Positions 7,344-15,961 of a stretch of 32,492 nucleotides of DNA are shown piece after piece (position 1 is the stretch's first letter; each line of letters starts with the position of its first letter). Below the pieces are notes generated by a model. That model had not been told where the DNA came from, did no database searches, and worked only from the letters and a program-made list of their open reading frames with translations. The translations under genes were made by a program, and so were the position numbers. Source of the stretch: Planctomycetaceae bacterium (GTDB taxonomy: Bacteria; Planctomycetota; Phycisphaerae; Phycisphaerales; Zrk34); the NCBI GenBank assembly GCA_002685935.1, contig NYZD01000011.1:1-32492 (forward strand), read 5' to 3'.

Positions 7344-8465
7344 ATGATCATGAAATCGAGCAAAACTGTTTTGCTTGCCGCCGTTCTGGGCATGACCGTG
7401 TCGGCCAGCGCCCAATTCACGGTACACAGCGGTGGCATCTTTGACTGGGTCATCAGCAACCCGACTTCTGTTGGAGATGGGTCTGAGAGCCTGGTCTCGT
7501 TTATTTTGACCATTGTGGGCGATGCGACCAATGTGCCGCAGGCATTTGACTCCCGGGCCTCGAGCCTGGGCGGCATCAACGGCCCGCTTCATCAGGAGCA
7601 TGGGCCCGTTTTGGGCGTGGCCGGTGAGACGCCCGTCGACGGCACGACATTCGCGACGGACATCGACACGCACTTCCTGCTGGACGGCATCCCCCACGCG
7701 TTTGACAGTGGCACCGGAGCCCCGCAGGAAGATTATCTGGTCAACAGCTTTGAAGCACCGTTGACCGGTGGCGCACTGGCAGCGTTTGCCACGACCAGCT
7801 TCGGCAGCTTCCTGACGATGACCGCGACCAAGACCGGTGCGGCCCCGGCCACCTGGGATCTGGCCCAGGTCGTGGTGCCTGCCAACTCGGTGGTGAACGT
7901 GAATGGTCAGGTCGCCAACGACGGTGGTGTGAAGGACGATGTGGCGGACTTTGACATCGACCTGAGTCAATTGGGCGGCGGCCCCACGGGCCCGATTCCG
8001 CCTTGTGTGTGGATGTCCGACCTGCAGGATCCCAACAGTGAAGTGACGTTGGACCCGGTGCTCGGCACCGTCGTGTTCGATCCGCATAGCCTGCAGATCA
8101 TCCCCGGTGATCCGGCCGTTCCGAATCAGTCGGGTTCGGTTGAGATCGCGGGTCTGGCTGCGGTTCCTCAGTCTCCGCTGATCGTGCTTCTTGAAGTGAA
8201 CCCGCTTCAGGGCACGATTAATGAGCTGATCGCGGCGTTGGACGAATGTGACGGCGTGACCGCGACGCCCGAGGCCAACATCTTCCATCCTCAGTTCAAC
8301 ATCAAGTTGGTGATGGATCGCACAGGCAGTGACGTTCAATTCTTCAACTTCGACTTCACCGGTATTGCCGAAGTCGGTGACATCGGCATCATCCCCGTGC
8401 CTGCGGCTCTGCCGCTGGGTCTCGGTGGATTGGCGCTGATGGCACGTCGTCGTCGCGCTGCGTAA
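7344..8465 (+). CDS. Secreted protein with PEP-CTERM-like C-terminal anchor
   Basis: 373 residues. Start ATG 7344 is set by AGGGAG (7332-7337) 6 bases upstream and gives a clean signal peptide (KSSK, then VLLAAVLGMTVSASAQ, cleavage after Ala-Gln or Ala near residue 23). The mature part is rich in Asp, Gly, Thr and Val with few Cys, as expected for a beta-rich surface protein. The C-terminus has the sorting layout IPVPAALPLGLGGLALM followed by ARRRRAA: a short Pro motif, one membrane segment and an Arg cluster. In PEP-CTERM proteins that tail is cut by an exosortase in the inner membrane. No exosortase gene is in the window. No enzyme motif was seen. It is a single-gene unit with its own terminator. 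Confidence 0.85.
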   Translation: MIMKSSKTVLLAAVLGMTVSASAQFTVHSGGIFDWVISNPTSVGDGSESLVSFILTIVGDATNVPQAFDSRASSLGGINGPLHQEHGPVLGVAGETPVDGTTFATDIDTHFLLDGIPHAFDSGTGAPQEDYLVNSFEAPLTGGALAAFATTSFGSFLTMTATKTGAAPATWDLAQVVVPANSVVNVNGQVANDGGVKDDVADFDIDLSQLGGGPTGPIPPCVWMSDLQDPNSEVTLDPVLGTVVFDPHSLQIIPGDPAVPNQSGSVEIAGLAAVPQSPLIVLLEVNPLQGTINELIAALDECDGVTATPEANIFHPQFNIKLVMDRTGSDVQFFNFDFTGIAEVGDIGIIPVPAALPLGLGGLALMARRRRAA

Positions 8466-8509
8466 GCACCGCCCACGACACGTAGTAAATCTGTCCCTTT
8501 GGACAACTG

Positions 8510-8548
8510 ACCGCCCGCCTCGGAAATCGAGGCGGGCGGTTCTGTTTT
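8510..8548 (+). terminator. Strong intrinsic terminator after the PEP-CTERM-like gene
   Basis: A perfect 13-bp GC-rich stem (8510-8522 with 8528-8540), loop GAAAT, followed by TCTGTTTTT. It lies 45 bases after the stop codon at 8465. Confidence 0.93.
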
Positions 8549-8733
8549 TGGGGTGCTGCCTCGGCCACTGGGTCCGAATGGCCATGTTGTTATCGGGCCC
8601 CGATCCTCATACCCAGTATTGCTGCGCGAGTTTTTTCCATCGCAGGCTCCCATAATCTTCGGGATGCGATTAAGTCGTGTGATCCGGCACCCGATGTTGA
8701 AGCAGCACGAGACCAGGAGTATGGGAGAACGGT

Positions 8734-9630
8734 ATGGTAGAAGCGACCACTGCGCCGCCTGAGACCGGTTCCGCCACCAGCGGGGCGCCCGCCGTCCAAG
8801 CGGCGCTCGAGAACATCGCCCACATCGCGACGCTTCCGGAGATCACGGTCAAGATCATCGATCTGGTCGAGAATCCGGAATCGACGGCGCGCGACCTGCA
8901 TCAGGTCATCGAGAACGACCCGGCGCTTTGCGCGCGGATCCTCAAGGTGGTCAACAGCGCGTTTTACGGGCTGCCGGGTCAGATCGGCTCGATCAACCGG
9001 GCGATCGTCCTGCTTGGGTTAAACGCGGTGAAGAATATTGCGATTGCGGTTTCGCTGACGAAGCTGTTCAGCGGCAGTCAGGTCACGCCGACATTCAGCG
9101 CCCGCGATCTGTGGGTGCACTCGATCTGTGTGGGCGTGGGCTCGCGTCTGCTGTCTGGCAAGATCGGGCTTCGCCTGCCGCCGGACGAGGCGTTCCTGGG
9201 CGGTCTGATGCACGACATCGGCATCATGGTCGAGCTTCAGGCGGACCGAGCGAAGCTGCTGGCGATGCTGGATCAGCATCAGCAGGGCAAGACGTTTTTG
9301 GATGCGGAGCAACAGGTGTTCGGGGCAGATCACCAGCAGTTCGGCCAGGGGCTGTGCGAGAAGTGGAAATTCCCCAGCGCGTTTTCGTTTGTCACCGGAT
9401 ACCACCATCAGCCGCTGGCGCTGGACGCCGAGTCACGGACGCTCACGGCGCTGGTGTACGTGGCGGATCGTCTGGCGGTGCAGGGGGGATTTGGCTACAC
9501 GGGCACCGTAGCCGATACGGACATCGATACGCAGGTGCTTGACGCTTTGAAACTGACGGAACACGCGATCGAAGAAGTACGAGAAGAATTGCCCGAAGCG
9601 ATCGAGGTTGCTGAACAGTTGACCAACTGA
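8734..9630 (+). CDS. HDOD-domain signalling protein
   Basis: 298 residues. After a Pro/Ala-rich start (1-25) comes a HDOD domain (about 30-230): LPEITVKIIDLVENPEST (34-51), the conserved VIENDPALCARILKVVNSAFYG (58-79), then SINRAIVLLGLNAVKNIAIA and GLMHDIGIMVELQ (157-169), with a later GYHHQP. The family is a non-catalytic relative of HD-GYP phosphodiesterases and acts as a protein-interaction output module in signalling, often linked to c-di-GMP and motility. Here the HD pair (His160-Asp161) is present, as it is in many HDOD proteins. There is no receiver or GGDEF domain. ATG 8734 follows GGGAG at about 8717-8722. It is a single-gene unit with its own terminator. Confidence 0.9.
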   Translation: MVEATTAPPETGSATSGAPAVQAALENIAHIATLPEITVKIIDLVENPESTARDLHQVIENDPALCARILKVVNSAFYGLPGQIGSINRAIVLLGLNAVKNIAIAVSLTKLFSGSQVTPTFSARDLWVHSICVGVGSRLLSGKIGLRLPPDEAFLGGLMHDIGIMVELQADRAKLLAMLDQHQQGKTFLDAEQQVFGADHQQFGQGLCEKWKFPSAFSFVTGYHHQPLALDAESRTLTALVYVADRLAVQGGFGYTGTVADTDIDTQVLDALKLTEHAIEEVREELPEAIEVAEQLTN

Positions 9631-9684
9631 TTCGGGTACCCGCTTTGGGATGATCTAATTTTGGCGTCTCTCTTTCTCCGTCCG

Positions 9685-9718
9685 GGCGACCAGAAGGAAT
9701 CTTCTGGCCGCCTTTTTT
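9685..9718 (+). terminator. Intrinsic terminator after the HDOD gene
   Basis: A 12-bp stem with one A-C mismatch (9685-9696 with 9701-9712), loop GAAT, followed directly by TTTTTT. It lies about 55 bases after the stop at 9630. Confidence 0.88.
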
Positions 9719-9827
9719 CATGGGGTCCCTGGTGAGGCGCGAAGGCCGAGTCACGCCACGCGATCAAGGCATTGCGGCGTCTGCTCTTCTCGTGACGGGT
9801 TGGTTGCCGGGAGAGGATTCGATCGGG

Positions 9828-10532
9828 TTACTGGATGGGTCGCGTGATGGGCCCATCGGTGATGGACACGGCCAGGTCGGCGCCGCAGCGTTCGATGCGA
9901 TTCAATGCTGAGGCGATCTCCGGGGTGCGCGGGTGAATCTTCAGCGCCCGCCGGTAGCATTGGGCGGCTTGATCCATCGCGCCCAGTTGCACATGGGCAT
10001 GGCCCATGCCGGCCCAGGCCCCGAAATGGACGGGCATCAGCTCTGTGGCTTGGCGGCCATCGGTGATCGCCTGTTCCCACTGTTCAAGCAGATAATGGGC
10101 GATGGCGCACTGGTTGTATGCCTCGGCAAATCCGGGGTCGGCTTCGACGACGTGATGGAGCTGTTCAACGGCGAGGGTGAGTTGGCCGGATTCCATCGCG
10201 TCGAGCGCGGTGCGGAACGTTCCGCTGACGTGGGACGCCCCGGAACGAAGCCAGATCGACCAGAGGGCGTGTTCGGCCAGGTGGGCGACGTGCGCATCGG
10301 CGTCGCGCAGCGCGTGGGCCAGGCAGTTGCACAGGTGTCGGTCGCCGATCAGGCCCAGTGCCAGACACGCCAGACGACGCGTATCGGCTGAATCATCGGT
10401 CAGCAGCGAGCATAGCTGCATGGGCGCCCAGTGGTGACGGACGGTATCGCACAACTCCTGCATGTCAGCGCGCAGCAGCGCAGGTTGGACGGTGTGCAGG
10501 AAGGTGTCACGGTTGATGGGCTGGTATCTCAT
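9828..10532 (-). CDS. HEAT-like plus TPR repeat protein
   Basis: 234 residues from ATG 10532 (preceded by AGGG with a 5-base spacer); ATG 10547 and GTG 10556 in the same frame are alternatives. No signal peptide, so cytosolic. The N-terminal half has HEAT-like helices (SADTRRLACLALGLIGD, then AHVAHLAEHALWSIW). The C-terminal half has three TPR units (GQLTLAVEQLHHVVEADPGFAEAYNQ, EQWEQAITDGRQATELMP, GAMDQAAQCYRRALKIHP) with the usual Gly, Ala and Pro spacing. Such proteins are scaffolds; the partner is unknown. The gene points away from leuA and converges with the HDOD gene. Confidence 0.8.
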   Translation of the reverse strand: MRYQPINRDTFLHTVQPALLRADMQELCDTVRHHWAPMQLCSLLTDDSADTRRLACLALGLIGDRHLCNCLAHALRDADAHVAHLAEHALWSIWLRSGASHVSGTFRTALDAMESGQLTLAVEQLHHVVEADPGFAEAYNQCAIAHYLLEQWEQAITDGRQATELMPVHFGAWAGMGHAHVQLGAMDQAAQCYRRALKIHPRTPEIASALNRIERCGADLAVSITDGPITRPIQ

Positions 10533-10673
10533 GTCCGCCCTGAACATTCGACCCACGAGTGCCCGGTTCGCTGCGGCGGGGAATCGACTGTCGCCGCTTC
10601 CTATCAGCGTAGGCGAAAGCGGCGGCCGATTCCACGCCTGCCGGATCGTCTTTCGTCCGATTTCCCGTTCAAC

Positions 10674-10701
10674 TTGACTGGGCGATTATTCCGAATATAC
10701 T
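10674..10701 (+). promoter_or_regulatory. Sigma-70 promoter of the leuA leader
   Basis: TTGACT (10674-10679) and TATACT (10696-10701) are separated by 16 bases, each one base from consensus. Transcription would start near 10707-10710, only 1-4 bases before the leader-peptide ATG at 10711, so the leader peptide would be translated leaderless or nearly so. Confidence 0.75.
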
Positions 10702-10710
10702 TTACGGACG

Positions 10711-10788
10711 ATGATTTCGACCCTGACCAATCCGTCACGCGCTCTGGGCCTAGCAGGTCTAATGCTAGAGCTGCGCCGCAGCGGATAG
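10711..10788 (+). CDS. leuL: Leucine-rich leader peptide of the leuA attenuator
   Basis: A 25-codon frame, ATG 10711 to TAG 10786-10788, starting just after the promoter. Six of 25 residues are Leu (positions 5, 12, 14, 17, 19, 21), and three of them (14, 17, 19) use CTA, a codon the surrounding GC-rich genes mostly avoid in favour of CTG. In the known leu, ilv and his leaders such runs stall the ribosome when the charged tRNA is scarce. A stall at codons 17-19 would leave the antiterminator strand 10782-10790 free; a ribosome reaching the stop codon would cover it. The frame is far too short to be found by usual gene calling. It is not named in databases as far as I can tell from sequence alone. 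Confidence 0.78.
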   Translation: MISTLTNPSRALGLAGLMLELRRSG

Positions 10789-10863
10789 GGTCTCCCTGAC
10801 GTCGAAGTTATTGACGCGTTTGCAATGATCGCCCTGTCCGTAGAGCACGGATGGGGCGTTTTT
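10782..10863 (+). terminator. Attenuator of leuA: antiterminator and terminator
   Basis: The terminator is a 12-bp stem (10830-10841 with 10847-10858, two G-U pairs, loop AGAGC) followed by TTTTT (10859-10863). Its 5' arm can pair instead with CGGATAGGG (10782-10790): 9 pairs with 10832-10840, one of them G-U. The two structures exclude each other, and the antiterminator strand spans the stop codon of the leader peptide. A small hairpin at 10770-10782 (GCTGC/GCAGC) could form as a third element. Leucine shortage would favour read-through into leuA. Confidence 0.72.
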
Positions 10864-10937
10864 GTTTGGATATCTTTTATTGGTTTCAATGGTTGCCGCA
10901 CGAGGATCGGCGACACGACCGGATCGGGAGCATCACC

Positions 10938-12494
10938 ATGGACACGGTCAGGATATTTGATACGACATTACGAGACGGTGAGCAGTCGCCCGGCTGCTCG
11001 ATGAATCATGCTGAGAAACTCGATGTGGCTCGCGCGCTGGACACGATGGGCGTGGACATTATCGAAGCGGGGTTTCCGATCACCTCCCCGGGTGATTTTG
11101 AGGCGGTCCGGGCGATCAGTCAGGAGTTGCCGCGCCCGGTGACGTGCGCGCTGGCGCGCACGGTGGGTGCGGATGTGGATCGGGCGGGGGAGGCGCTGAA
11201 GGGCGCGGCGAACGGGCGCATTCACGTGTTCTGCGCCACGAGCGAAATCCATCGGAAACACAAGCTCAACAAGGCGAAAAGCGAGATCATCAGCATCACG
11301 CGTGAGCAGGTCGCGCACGCGCGACAGTTCACGGACAACGTGGAATTCTCCCCGGAAGACGGGGCGCGCACGGAGCTGGATTATCTGGTGGAGATCACGC
11401 ACGCGGCGATCGAGGCCGGGGCGACGACGATCAACATCCCGGACACGGTGGGCTATGCGATGCCCGAGGAGTATGGGCACATCTTCGCGCACGTGCGTCA
11501 GAAACTGCCGATCATTGACGCTGAGGGCATCGTGTTGTCGTCGCACTGCCATGATGATCTGGGGTTGGCGGTGGCGAACTCCCTGGCGGCGGTGATGAAC
11601 GGGGCGCGCCAGATCGAGTGTACGATCAACGGCATCGGCGAGCGGGCGGGTAATGCGTCACTCGAAGAGGTGGTGATGGCATTGCGCACGCGCAGGGACC
11701 TGACGCAGTTGAGCACGAACATTCAGACCAGGCGGATCTATCCGACGAGTCGCCTGGTGGCGAGTGTGACGGGTATGCACGTGCAGCGCAATAAGGCGAT
11801 CGTCGGGGAGAACGCGTTCGCTCACGAGGCGGGCATTCATCAGGACGGTATGCTCAAGGAGCGGACGACTTACGAGATCATGGATCCGCGCGACGTGGGG
11901 ATTCCCGAGAGCAAGCTGGTGCTGGGCAAGCACTCGGGCCGCCACGCCCTGCGGGAGCGCATTGAGGACATGGGCTACACGGTGGACGCGGCGACACTCG
12001 GGCATGTGTACGATGCGTTTAAGGTTTTGGCGGATAAGAAGAAGAACGTTTATGACGAGGACGTCGAGGCGTTGGTGGAGACGGAACTGGACGCACAGTC
12101 GACGACGGAACTGTGGAAGCTGGACAATCTGCAGGTGACCAGCGGCATGGGTGCGATCCCGACGGCGGCGGTGACACTGAGTGATGCGACGGGCACGGCG
12201 GTGACAGATGCATCGATCGGCGACGGCCCGATCGACGCGATCTATTCGACGATTCAGCGCATCACTAACGTGGAAGCGGAACTGATCGACTACCAGATCC
12301 GCGCGGTGACCGGTGGCAAGGACGCTCAGGGCGAGGTGTTGGTGGAGTTGCAGCACCGGGACCGCCGAGTGCGCGGGCGCGGCATCAGCACGGATGTCAT
12401 TGAAGCCAGTGCCCGAGCGTACCTCGCAGCGATCAATCGGATTCGCACGCTGGATGAGCGTGATGGGAATGAGGTTGAAGTGAATCAGCCATAG
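10938..12494 (+). CDS. leuA: 2-isopropylmalate synthase
   Basis: 518 residues. Condenses acetyl-CoA with 2-oxoisovalerate to 2-isopropylmalate, the committed step of leucine synthesis. ATG 10938 is chosen because GGGAG lies 7 bases upstream and the family N-terminus ([16 protein letters not shown]) follows at once. TIM-barrel motifs: RDGEQ (12-16), the metal-binding [13 protein letters not shown] with His203 and His205, and [14 protein letters not shown]. The subdomain [11 protein letters not shown] and the C-terminal LeuA regulatory domain (about 385-510, allosteric leucine site) are complete, so it is the long, feedback-inhibited form. No other leu gene is in the window. Expression is probably set by the attenuator just upstream. 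Confidence 0.96.
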   Translation: MDTVRIFDTTLRDGEQSPGCSMNHAEKLDVARALDTMGVDIIEAGFPITSPGDFEAVRAISQELPRPVTCALARTVGADVDRAGEALKGAANGRIHVFCATSEIHRKHKLNKAKSEIISITREQVAHARQFTDNVEFSPEDGARTELDYLVEITHAAIEAGATTINIPDTVGYAMPEEYGHIFAHVRQKLPIIDAEGIVLSSHCHDDLGLAVANSLAAVMNGARQIECTINGIGERAGNASLEEVVMALRTRRDLTQLSTNIQTRRIYPTSRLVASVTGMHVQRNKAIVGENAFAHEAGIHQDGMLKERTTYEIMDPRDVGIPESKLVLGKHSGRHALRERIEDMGYTVDAATLGHVYDAFKVLADKKKNVYDEDVEALVETELDAQSTTELWKLDNLQVTSGMGAIPTAAVTLSDATGTAVTDASIGDGPIDAIYSTIQRITNVEAELIDYQIRAVTGGKDAQGEVLVELQHRDRRVRGRGISTDVIEASARAYLAAINRIRTLDERDGNEVEVNQP

Positions 12495-12544
12495 GGCGCC
12501 GTGTTGGGTCGGATCACCGTGGAAACAATCAAGAGGCGTGAATC

Positions 12545-13273
12545 ATGTCAGAATTGAGCAGCGGCACATTCGAACGTGGGTTCCCGACGGACTGGCGTAT
12601 TCGGCCGGCGAATTTCGTGCAGTTTGATTGGTGTGCGCACACGCGCAACATGGTCCATCTATGGTTGCCGGAGGGTGTGATGACGGCTGATGAGCGGCCG
12701 CTGTTCATCCTTTCGGAGGAGGCGGACTTCGCGTTCAAGCGGGTCGGCGATGAACACTGGGTGCATACATTTACGAAGCCGGACACGCTGGGTCTGCACG
12801 CGGAGTATTGTGCGATTCCGGACGGTGTATCGATTTCGCTGGAGGTGACGAACCTGACGGATCGCACCTGGCCCAACGTAACAGCGGGTGTGTGTGCGCA
12901 GCTCGCGGCGGCGCCGGATTTCGTTGATCTGGCGCTGGAGCGCACGTTCGCGGTCAGCGAAGGTGAACTGGTGCCGATGGCGCAGCCGGTGCGTGAGGGT
13001 CTGGTTCATCATTACGGCAGTTCGGCGACGGCGACAGAAAACTTCATCGCGGTAAATTCACGGAAATCAGGCTTCGTCGTGGCCAAGTGGTGGGAGGGCG
13101 AGCCGGTCGGCGTAGCGGGCAATTGTCACGGATCGATCGCGTGCATTCACGCCCCGCCGGGTTACGGCGCACTGGAGCCGGGCAAATCGGCGAAGCGCAC
13201 GGGTGGGCTATATTTCATGCCGGGCGATGTGGAAGACGCGCTACGGCGGTACCGCGCGGAGGCGACAGGGTGA
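12545..13273 (+). CDS. Conserved-looking beta-rich protein of unknown function
   Basis: 242 residues, no signal peptide and no membrane segment, so probably cytosolic. Many short strands, Trp/His-rich segments (FVQFDWCAHTRNMVHLW, DEHWVHTFTKPD, AKWWEGEPVGVAG), and the phrase SLEVTNLTDRTWPNVTAGV, which is typical of beta-sandwich folds such as sugar-mutarotase or related domains. I do not recognise the family. ATG 12545 follows GAGG 8 bases upstream. It lies 50 bases after leuA and may share its transcript, but nothing links it to leucine metabolism. Confidence 0.75.
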   Translation: MSELSSGTFERGFPTDWRIRPANFVQFDWCAHTRNMVHLWLPEGVMTADERPLFILSEEADFAFKRVGDEHWVHTFTKPDTLGLHAEYCAIPDGVSISLEVTNLTDRTWPNVTAGVCAQLAAAPDFVDLALERTFAVSEGELVPMAQPVREGLVHHYGSSATATENFIAVNSRKSGFVVAKWWEGEPVGVAGNCHGSIACIHAPPGYGALEPGKSAKRTGGLYFMPGDVEDALRRYRAEATG

Positions 13274-13331
13274 GGCACTGAGATCCGGGGCAAGGGATGC
13301 GCGGGGATCAGCGGCGCTCTATGATGTGGGC

Positions 13332-13676
13332 ATGGTGACGGACCGACCCAAGCAGCTGGACTTGAAACAGGACGCGGGGCTGACGGTCACGTGGGCGGAT
13401 GGGTCGACGAGTTTTTTTCCAATCGAGTATCTGCGCAAGATGAGCCCATCAGCGGAGATGCGCGAGCTGCGCGAATCGATGGCGGAGAATCCGTTGACGG
13501 TGTTGCCGGACTCGGCGGCAAGCGATGAGCCGATCACGGCGACGAGCGCGGAGCTGGTGGGGCACTATGCGATGCGGATTCGGTTTTCCGATGGGCATGA
13601 CACGGGGATCTACTCGTGGGACTACCTGCGGCAGATTGATCCGGGCGGGGACAGCGACAAAGCAGGTGGAGCATGA
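13332..13676 (+). CDS. DUF971 (GBBH-like N-terminal domain) protein
   Basis: 114 residues, a stand-alone copy of the small DUF971 domain that also forms the N-terminus of gamma-butyrobetaine hydroxylases. Family features: LTVTWADGSTSFFPIEYLRK near the start and MRIRFSDGHDTGIYSWDYLRQ near the end. The stand-alone proteins have no settled function. ATG 13332 is the start that places the domain at the N-terminus; the frame is open upstream but not domain-like there. The stop overlaps the next start (ATGA, 13673-13676), so translation of the two genes is probably coupled. Confidence 0.88.
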   Translation: MVTDRPKQLDLKQDAGLTVTWADGSTSFFPIEYLRKMSPSAEMRELRESMAENPLTVLPDSAASDEPITATSAELVGHYAMRIRFSDGHDTGIYSWDYLRQIDPGGDSDKAGGA

Positions 13677-14839
13677 TGCGATGTGCGACGGCCGCGACGA
13701 TCGGGTTGGCATTGATGATGCTGAGCGGAGCCGATGGCGCGAACGAGGCGGCGGGCGGCGGACTGATGGGTCGCATCAAGCTACCGCCTGGTTTCAAGAT
13801 CGAGGTGTATGCGGAGAACGTGCCAAAGGCGCGATCGATGGCGTTGAGTGAGTCGGGCGTGCTGTTCGTGGGGGTGCGTAACGGGAGCCGGGTGTATGCG
13901 GTGGTCGATGAAGATGGGGATTTCCGAGCGGATCGTGTTCATGTGATTGCCGAGGGACTGAATTCTCCGAACGGGGTGGCGCTGCGCGACGGCGATCTTT
14001 ATGTGGCGGAGATCCATCGCGTGATTCGTTTTGATGACATTGAGAAGCATCTGACGGACCCGCCGAAGCCGGTGGTGGTGAACGACACGTTGCCGCGTGA
14101 TGGTCATCATGGGTGGAAGTTCATTCGGTTCGGCCCGGACGGGAAGCTGTACGTGCCGGTGGGCGCGCCGTGCAATATCTGCTGGCGGCAGGATGATGAG
14201 CGGTATGCTTCGATCCTGCGAATGAACCCGGACGGCAGCGATCTGGAGGTGTTCGCGCATGGGGTCCGCAACACGGTGGGTTTCGACTGGCATCCGAAGA
14301 CGCGGGAATTGTGGTTTACCGATAACGGGCGCGATAATCTCGGGGACGATGTGCCGCCGGACGAACTGAACCGGGCACCGAAGGCGGGGATGCACTTTGG
14401 GTATCCCTTCAGGCACGGGCGTGGTTTGAAGGATCCGGAATTCGGCGAGCGGAAGCCGGCGGATTTGGCCACGACGCCGGCCGAGCAACCGCTTGGATCA
14501 CACGTCGCGGCGCTGGGAATGCGGTTCTACACGGGGAAGATGTTCCCGACGGCGTACCGCGGGCAGATTTTCATTGCGGAGCATGGCTCGTGGAATCGAA
14601 CGGACAAGATCGGCTATCGCATCTCGCTGGTGCGGCTGGATAAGAAGGGGCGGACGAAGAGCTACGAACCGTTTGCCGAGGGTTTTCACCGGGGCGATCG
14701 GGTGTGGGGTCGGCCGGTGGACGTGGAAGTGATGGCGGATGGCTCGATGCTCGTGAGTGACGATTATGCGGGCGCGATCTACCGGATTACGTATGATGAA
14801 ACGGCGACGACAGCGCCGAGCGAATCGCCAACGCGGTGA
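13673..14839 (+). CDS. PQQ-dependent sugar (sorbosone-type) dehydrogenase, secreted
   Basis: 388 residues. A signal peptide (TAATIGLALMMLSGADGA) is followed by a six-bladed propeller of the soluble glucose/L-sorbosone dehydrogenase type: LPPGFKIEVYAENVPKARSM, LNSPNGVALRDGDLYVAE, LPRDGHHGWKFIRFGPDGKL, VGAPCNIC, the active-site-like HGVRNTVGFDWHPKTRELWF and TDNGRDNLGDDVPPDEL, FGYPF, FIAEHGSWNR. The family oxidises sugars with PQQ in the periplasm; the true substrate of planctomycetal members is unknown. ATG 13673 overlaps the DUF971 stop; a second ATG is at 13676. Its co-occurrence with a cytosolic DUF971 protein is probably just operon packing. Confidence 0.88.
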   Translation: MMRCATAATIGLALMMLSGADGANEAAGGGLMGRIKLPPGFKIEVYAENVPKARSMALSESGVLFVGVRNGSRVYAVVDEDGDFRADRVHVIAEGLNSPNGVALRDGDLYVAEIHRVIRFDDIEKHLTDPPKPVVVNDTLPRDGHHGWKFIRFGPDGKLYVPVGAPCNICWRQDDERYASILRMNPDGSDLEVFAHGVRNTVGFDWHPKTRELWFTDNGRDNLGDDVPPDELNRAPKAGMHFGYPFRHGRGLKDPEFGERKPADLATTPAEQPLGSHVAALGMRFYTGKMFPTAYRGQIFIAEHGSWNRTDKIGYRISLVRLDKKGRTKSYEPFAEGFHRGDRVWGRPVDVEVMADGSMLVSDDYAGAIYRITYDETATTAPSESPTR

Positions 14840-14868
14840 CGGGTGACCCGGTCGGGCGGGAGTAAATC

Positions 14869-15885
14869 ATGGCTTCATATCCTCGTTGGTTTGTGGGATT
14901 GATCGTCGGGATGGCGATGGCGATCGCGGCAGCGCCGGTCGCGGCGGAGCAGGAGAAGGTGCAGCTGGGGATGCGCCTGGAACCGGGTCAGACGTTTCGG
15001 TTCCGTATGTTGAATGAACAGCGAGTCGAACGAAGCCTGCCGCGCCGGAAGATGACGACACAACAGTCGATCGGCTGGGGTTGGACGATGAAGGTGCTGG
15101 GGGTAGACGAAAAGGGCAACGCGGAGGTGAAGATTACGTACCACTGGGTGCGGGTGACGCAGAAGAGCGAGATGGGCAGTTACGTGTATGACTCGGATCG
15201 CCACGACCCGGATAAGCCGGTGATTCCCGAGGTGACAGGATTCGTGGGGATGCTGGGCGAGAGTTTCATCGTGACGTTCGATCCCGCGGGGCGGGCGCTG
15301 GCGGTCCGAAGTCACGAGGAGATGGTTGAGGAGGTCTTGGACAGGGCGGATGTGCCCGACGGGGAGACGAGGGACGAGCAGGCCGAGCGGCTGAAAACGA
15401 AGATCAACGAAGCGCAGGTGAAGAACACGCTTTCGCTGATCGCGGCGATTTACCCGAACCAGCCGGTCGGCGTGGGCGACCATTGGAAGCGCAAGAGCAC
15501 ATCACACATGGGATTCACGAAAATCATCGACAGCACCTACTCCGTGACGGGGCGCAAGGCGGGCATGATGACGGTTGCGGTGGACTCGGCGATCAGCACG
15601 CCTGAGGATGTTGACCCGATGCAGGACGCCGCCGCGCGCGAGACGGTCGAGATGAAGGGAATGCAGAAGGGCAGCATGCAGATCAATGAATCAACGGGGA
15701 TGTTGATGGACATGCGCATGACGCAATCATCGGCGGGGATACACACGATCAGGATGGCGGAGATGCCCGAGCCAATCGTCTTGCCGATGCAGTTCACGGC
15801 GACGGTGCGCTTTGCTTTGGAAGACGTGATTCTCGCGGAGATGAAGGCCGCGTCCGAGGCGGCGCGGACGCAGCCGGCGCGGTGA
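14869..15885 (+). CDS. DUF6263-like secreted protein
   Basis: 338 residues with an N-terminal signal peptide (FVGLIVGMAMAIAAAPVAA, cleavage near 26). The mature part is a two-part beta-rich domain typical of DUF6263 proteins of Planctomycetes: LRLxPGQTFRFRMLNEQ-type opening, MKVLGVDEKGNAEVKITY, a middle FDPAGRA segment, a helical section about 160-200, PVGVGDHWKRKS, and a closing MQINESTGMLMDMRMTQS. The function of the family is unknown. ATG 14869 is the only reasonable start. It follows the dehydrogenase by 29 bases and is probably co-transcribed. Confidence 0.82.
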   Translation: MASYPRWFVGLIVGMAMAIAAAPVAAEQEKVQLGMRLEPGQTFRFRMLNEQRVERSLPRRKMTTQQSIGWGWTMKVLGVDEKGNAEVKITYHWVRVTQKSEMGSYVYDSDRHDPDKPVIPEVTGFVGMLGESFIVTFDPAGRALAVRSHEEMVEEVLDRADVPDGETRDEQAERLKTKINEAQVKNTLSLIAAIYPNQPVGVGDHWKRKSTSHMGFTKIIDSTYSVTGRKAGMMTVAVDSAISTPEDVDPMQDAAARETVEMKGMQKGSMQINESTGMLMDMRMTQSSAGIHTIRMAEMPEPIVLPMQFTATVRFALEDVILAEMKAASEAARTQPAR

Positions 15886-15961
15886 GGCGGACGCGATATC
15901 GAATCAGATTCAGATGGTCAGCGTGGCGATTCGGGGTGACTGTTGCGTTCAATGCGACCGA

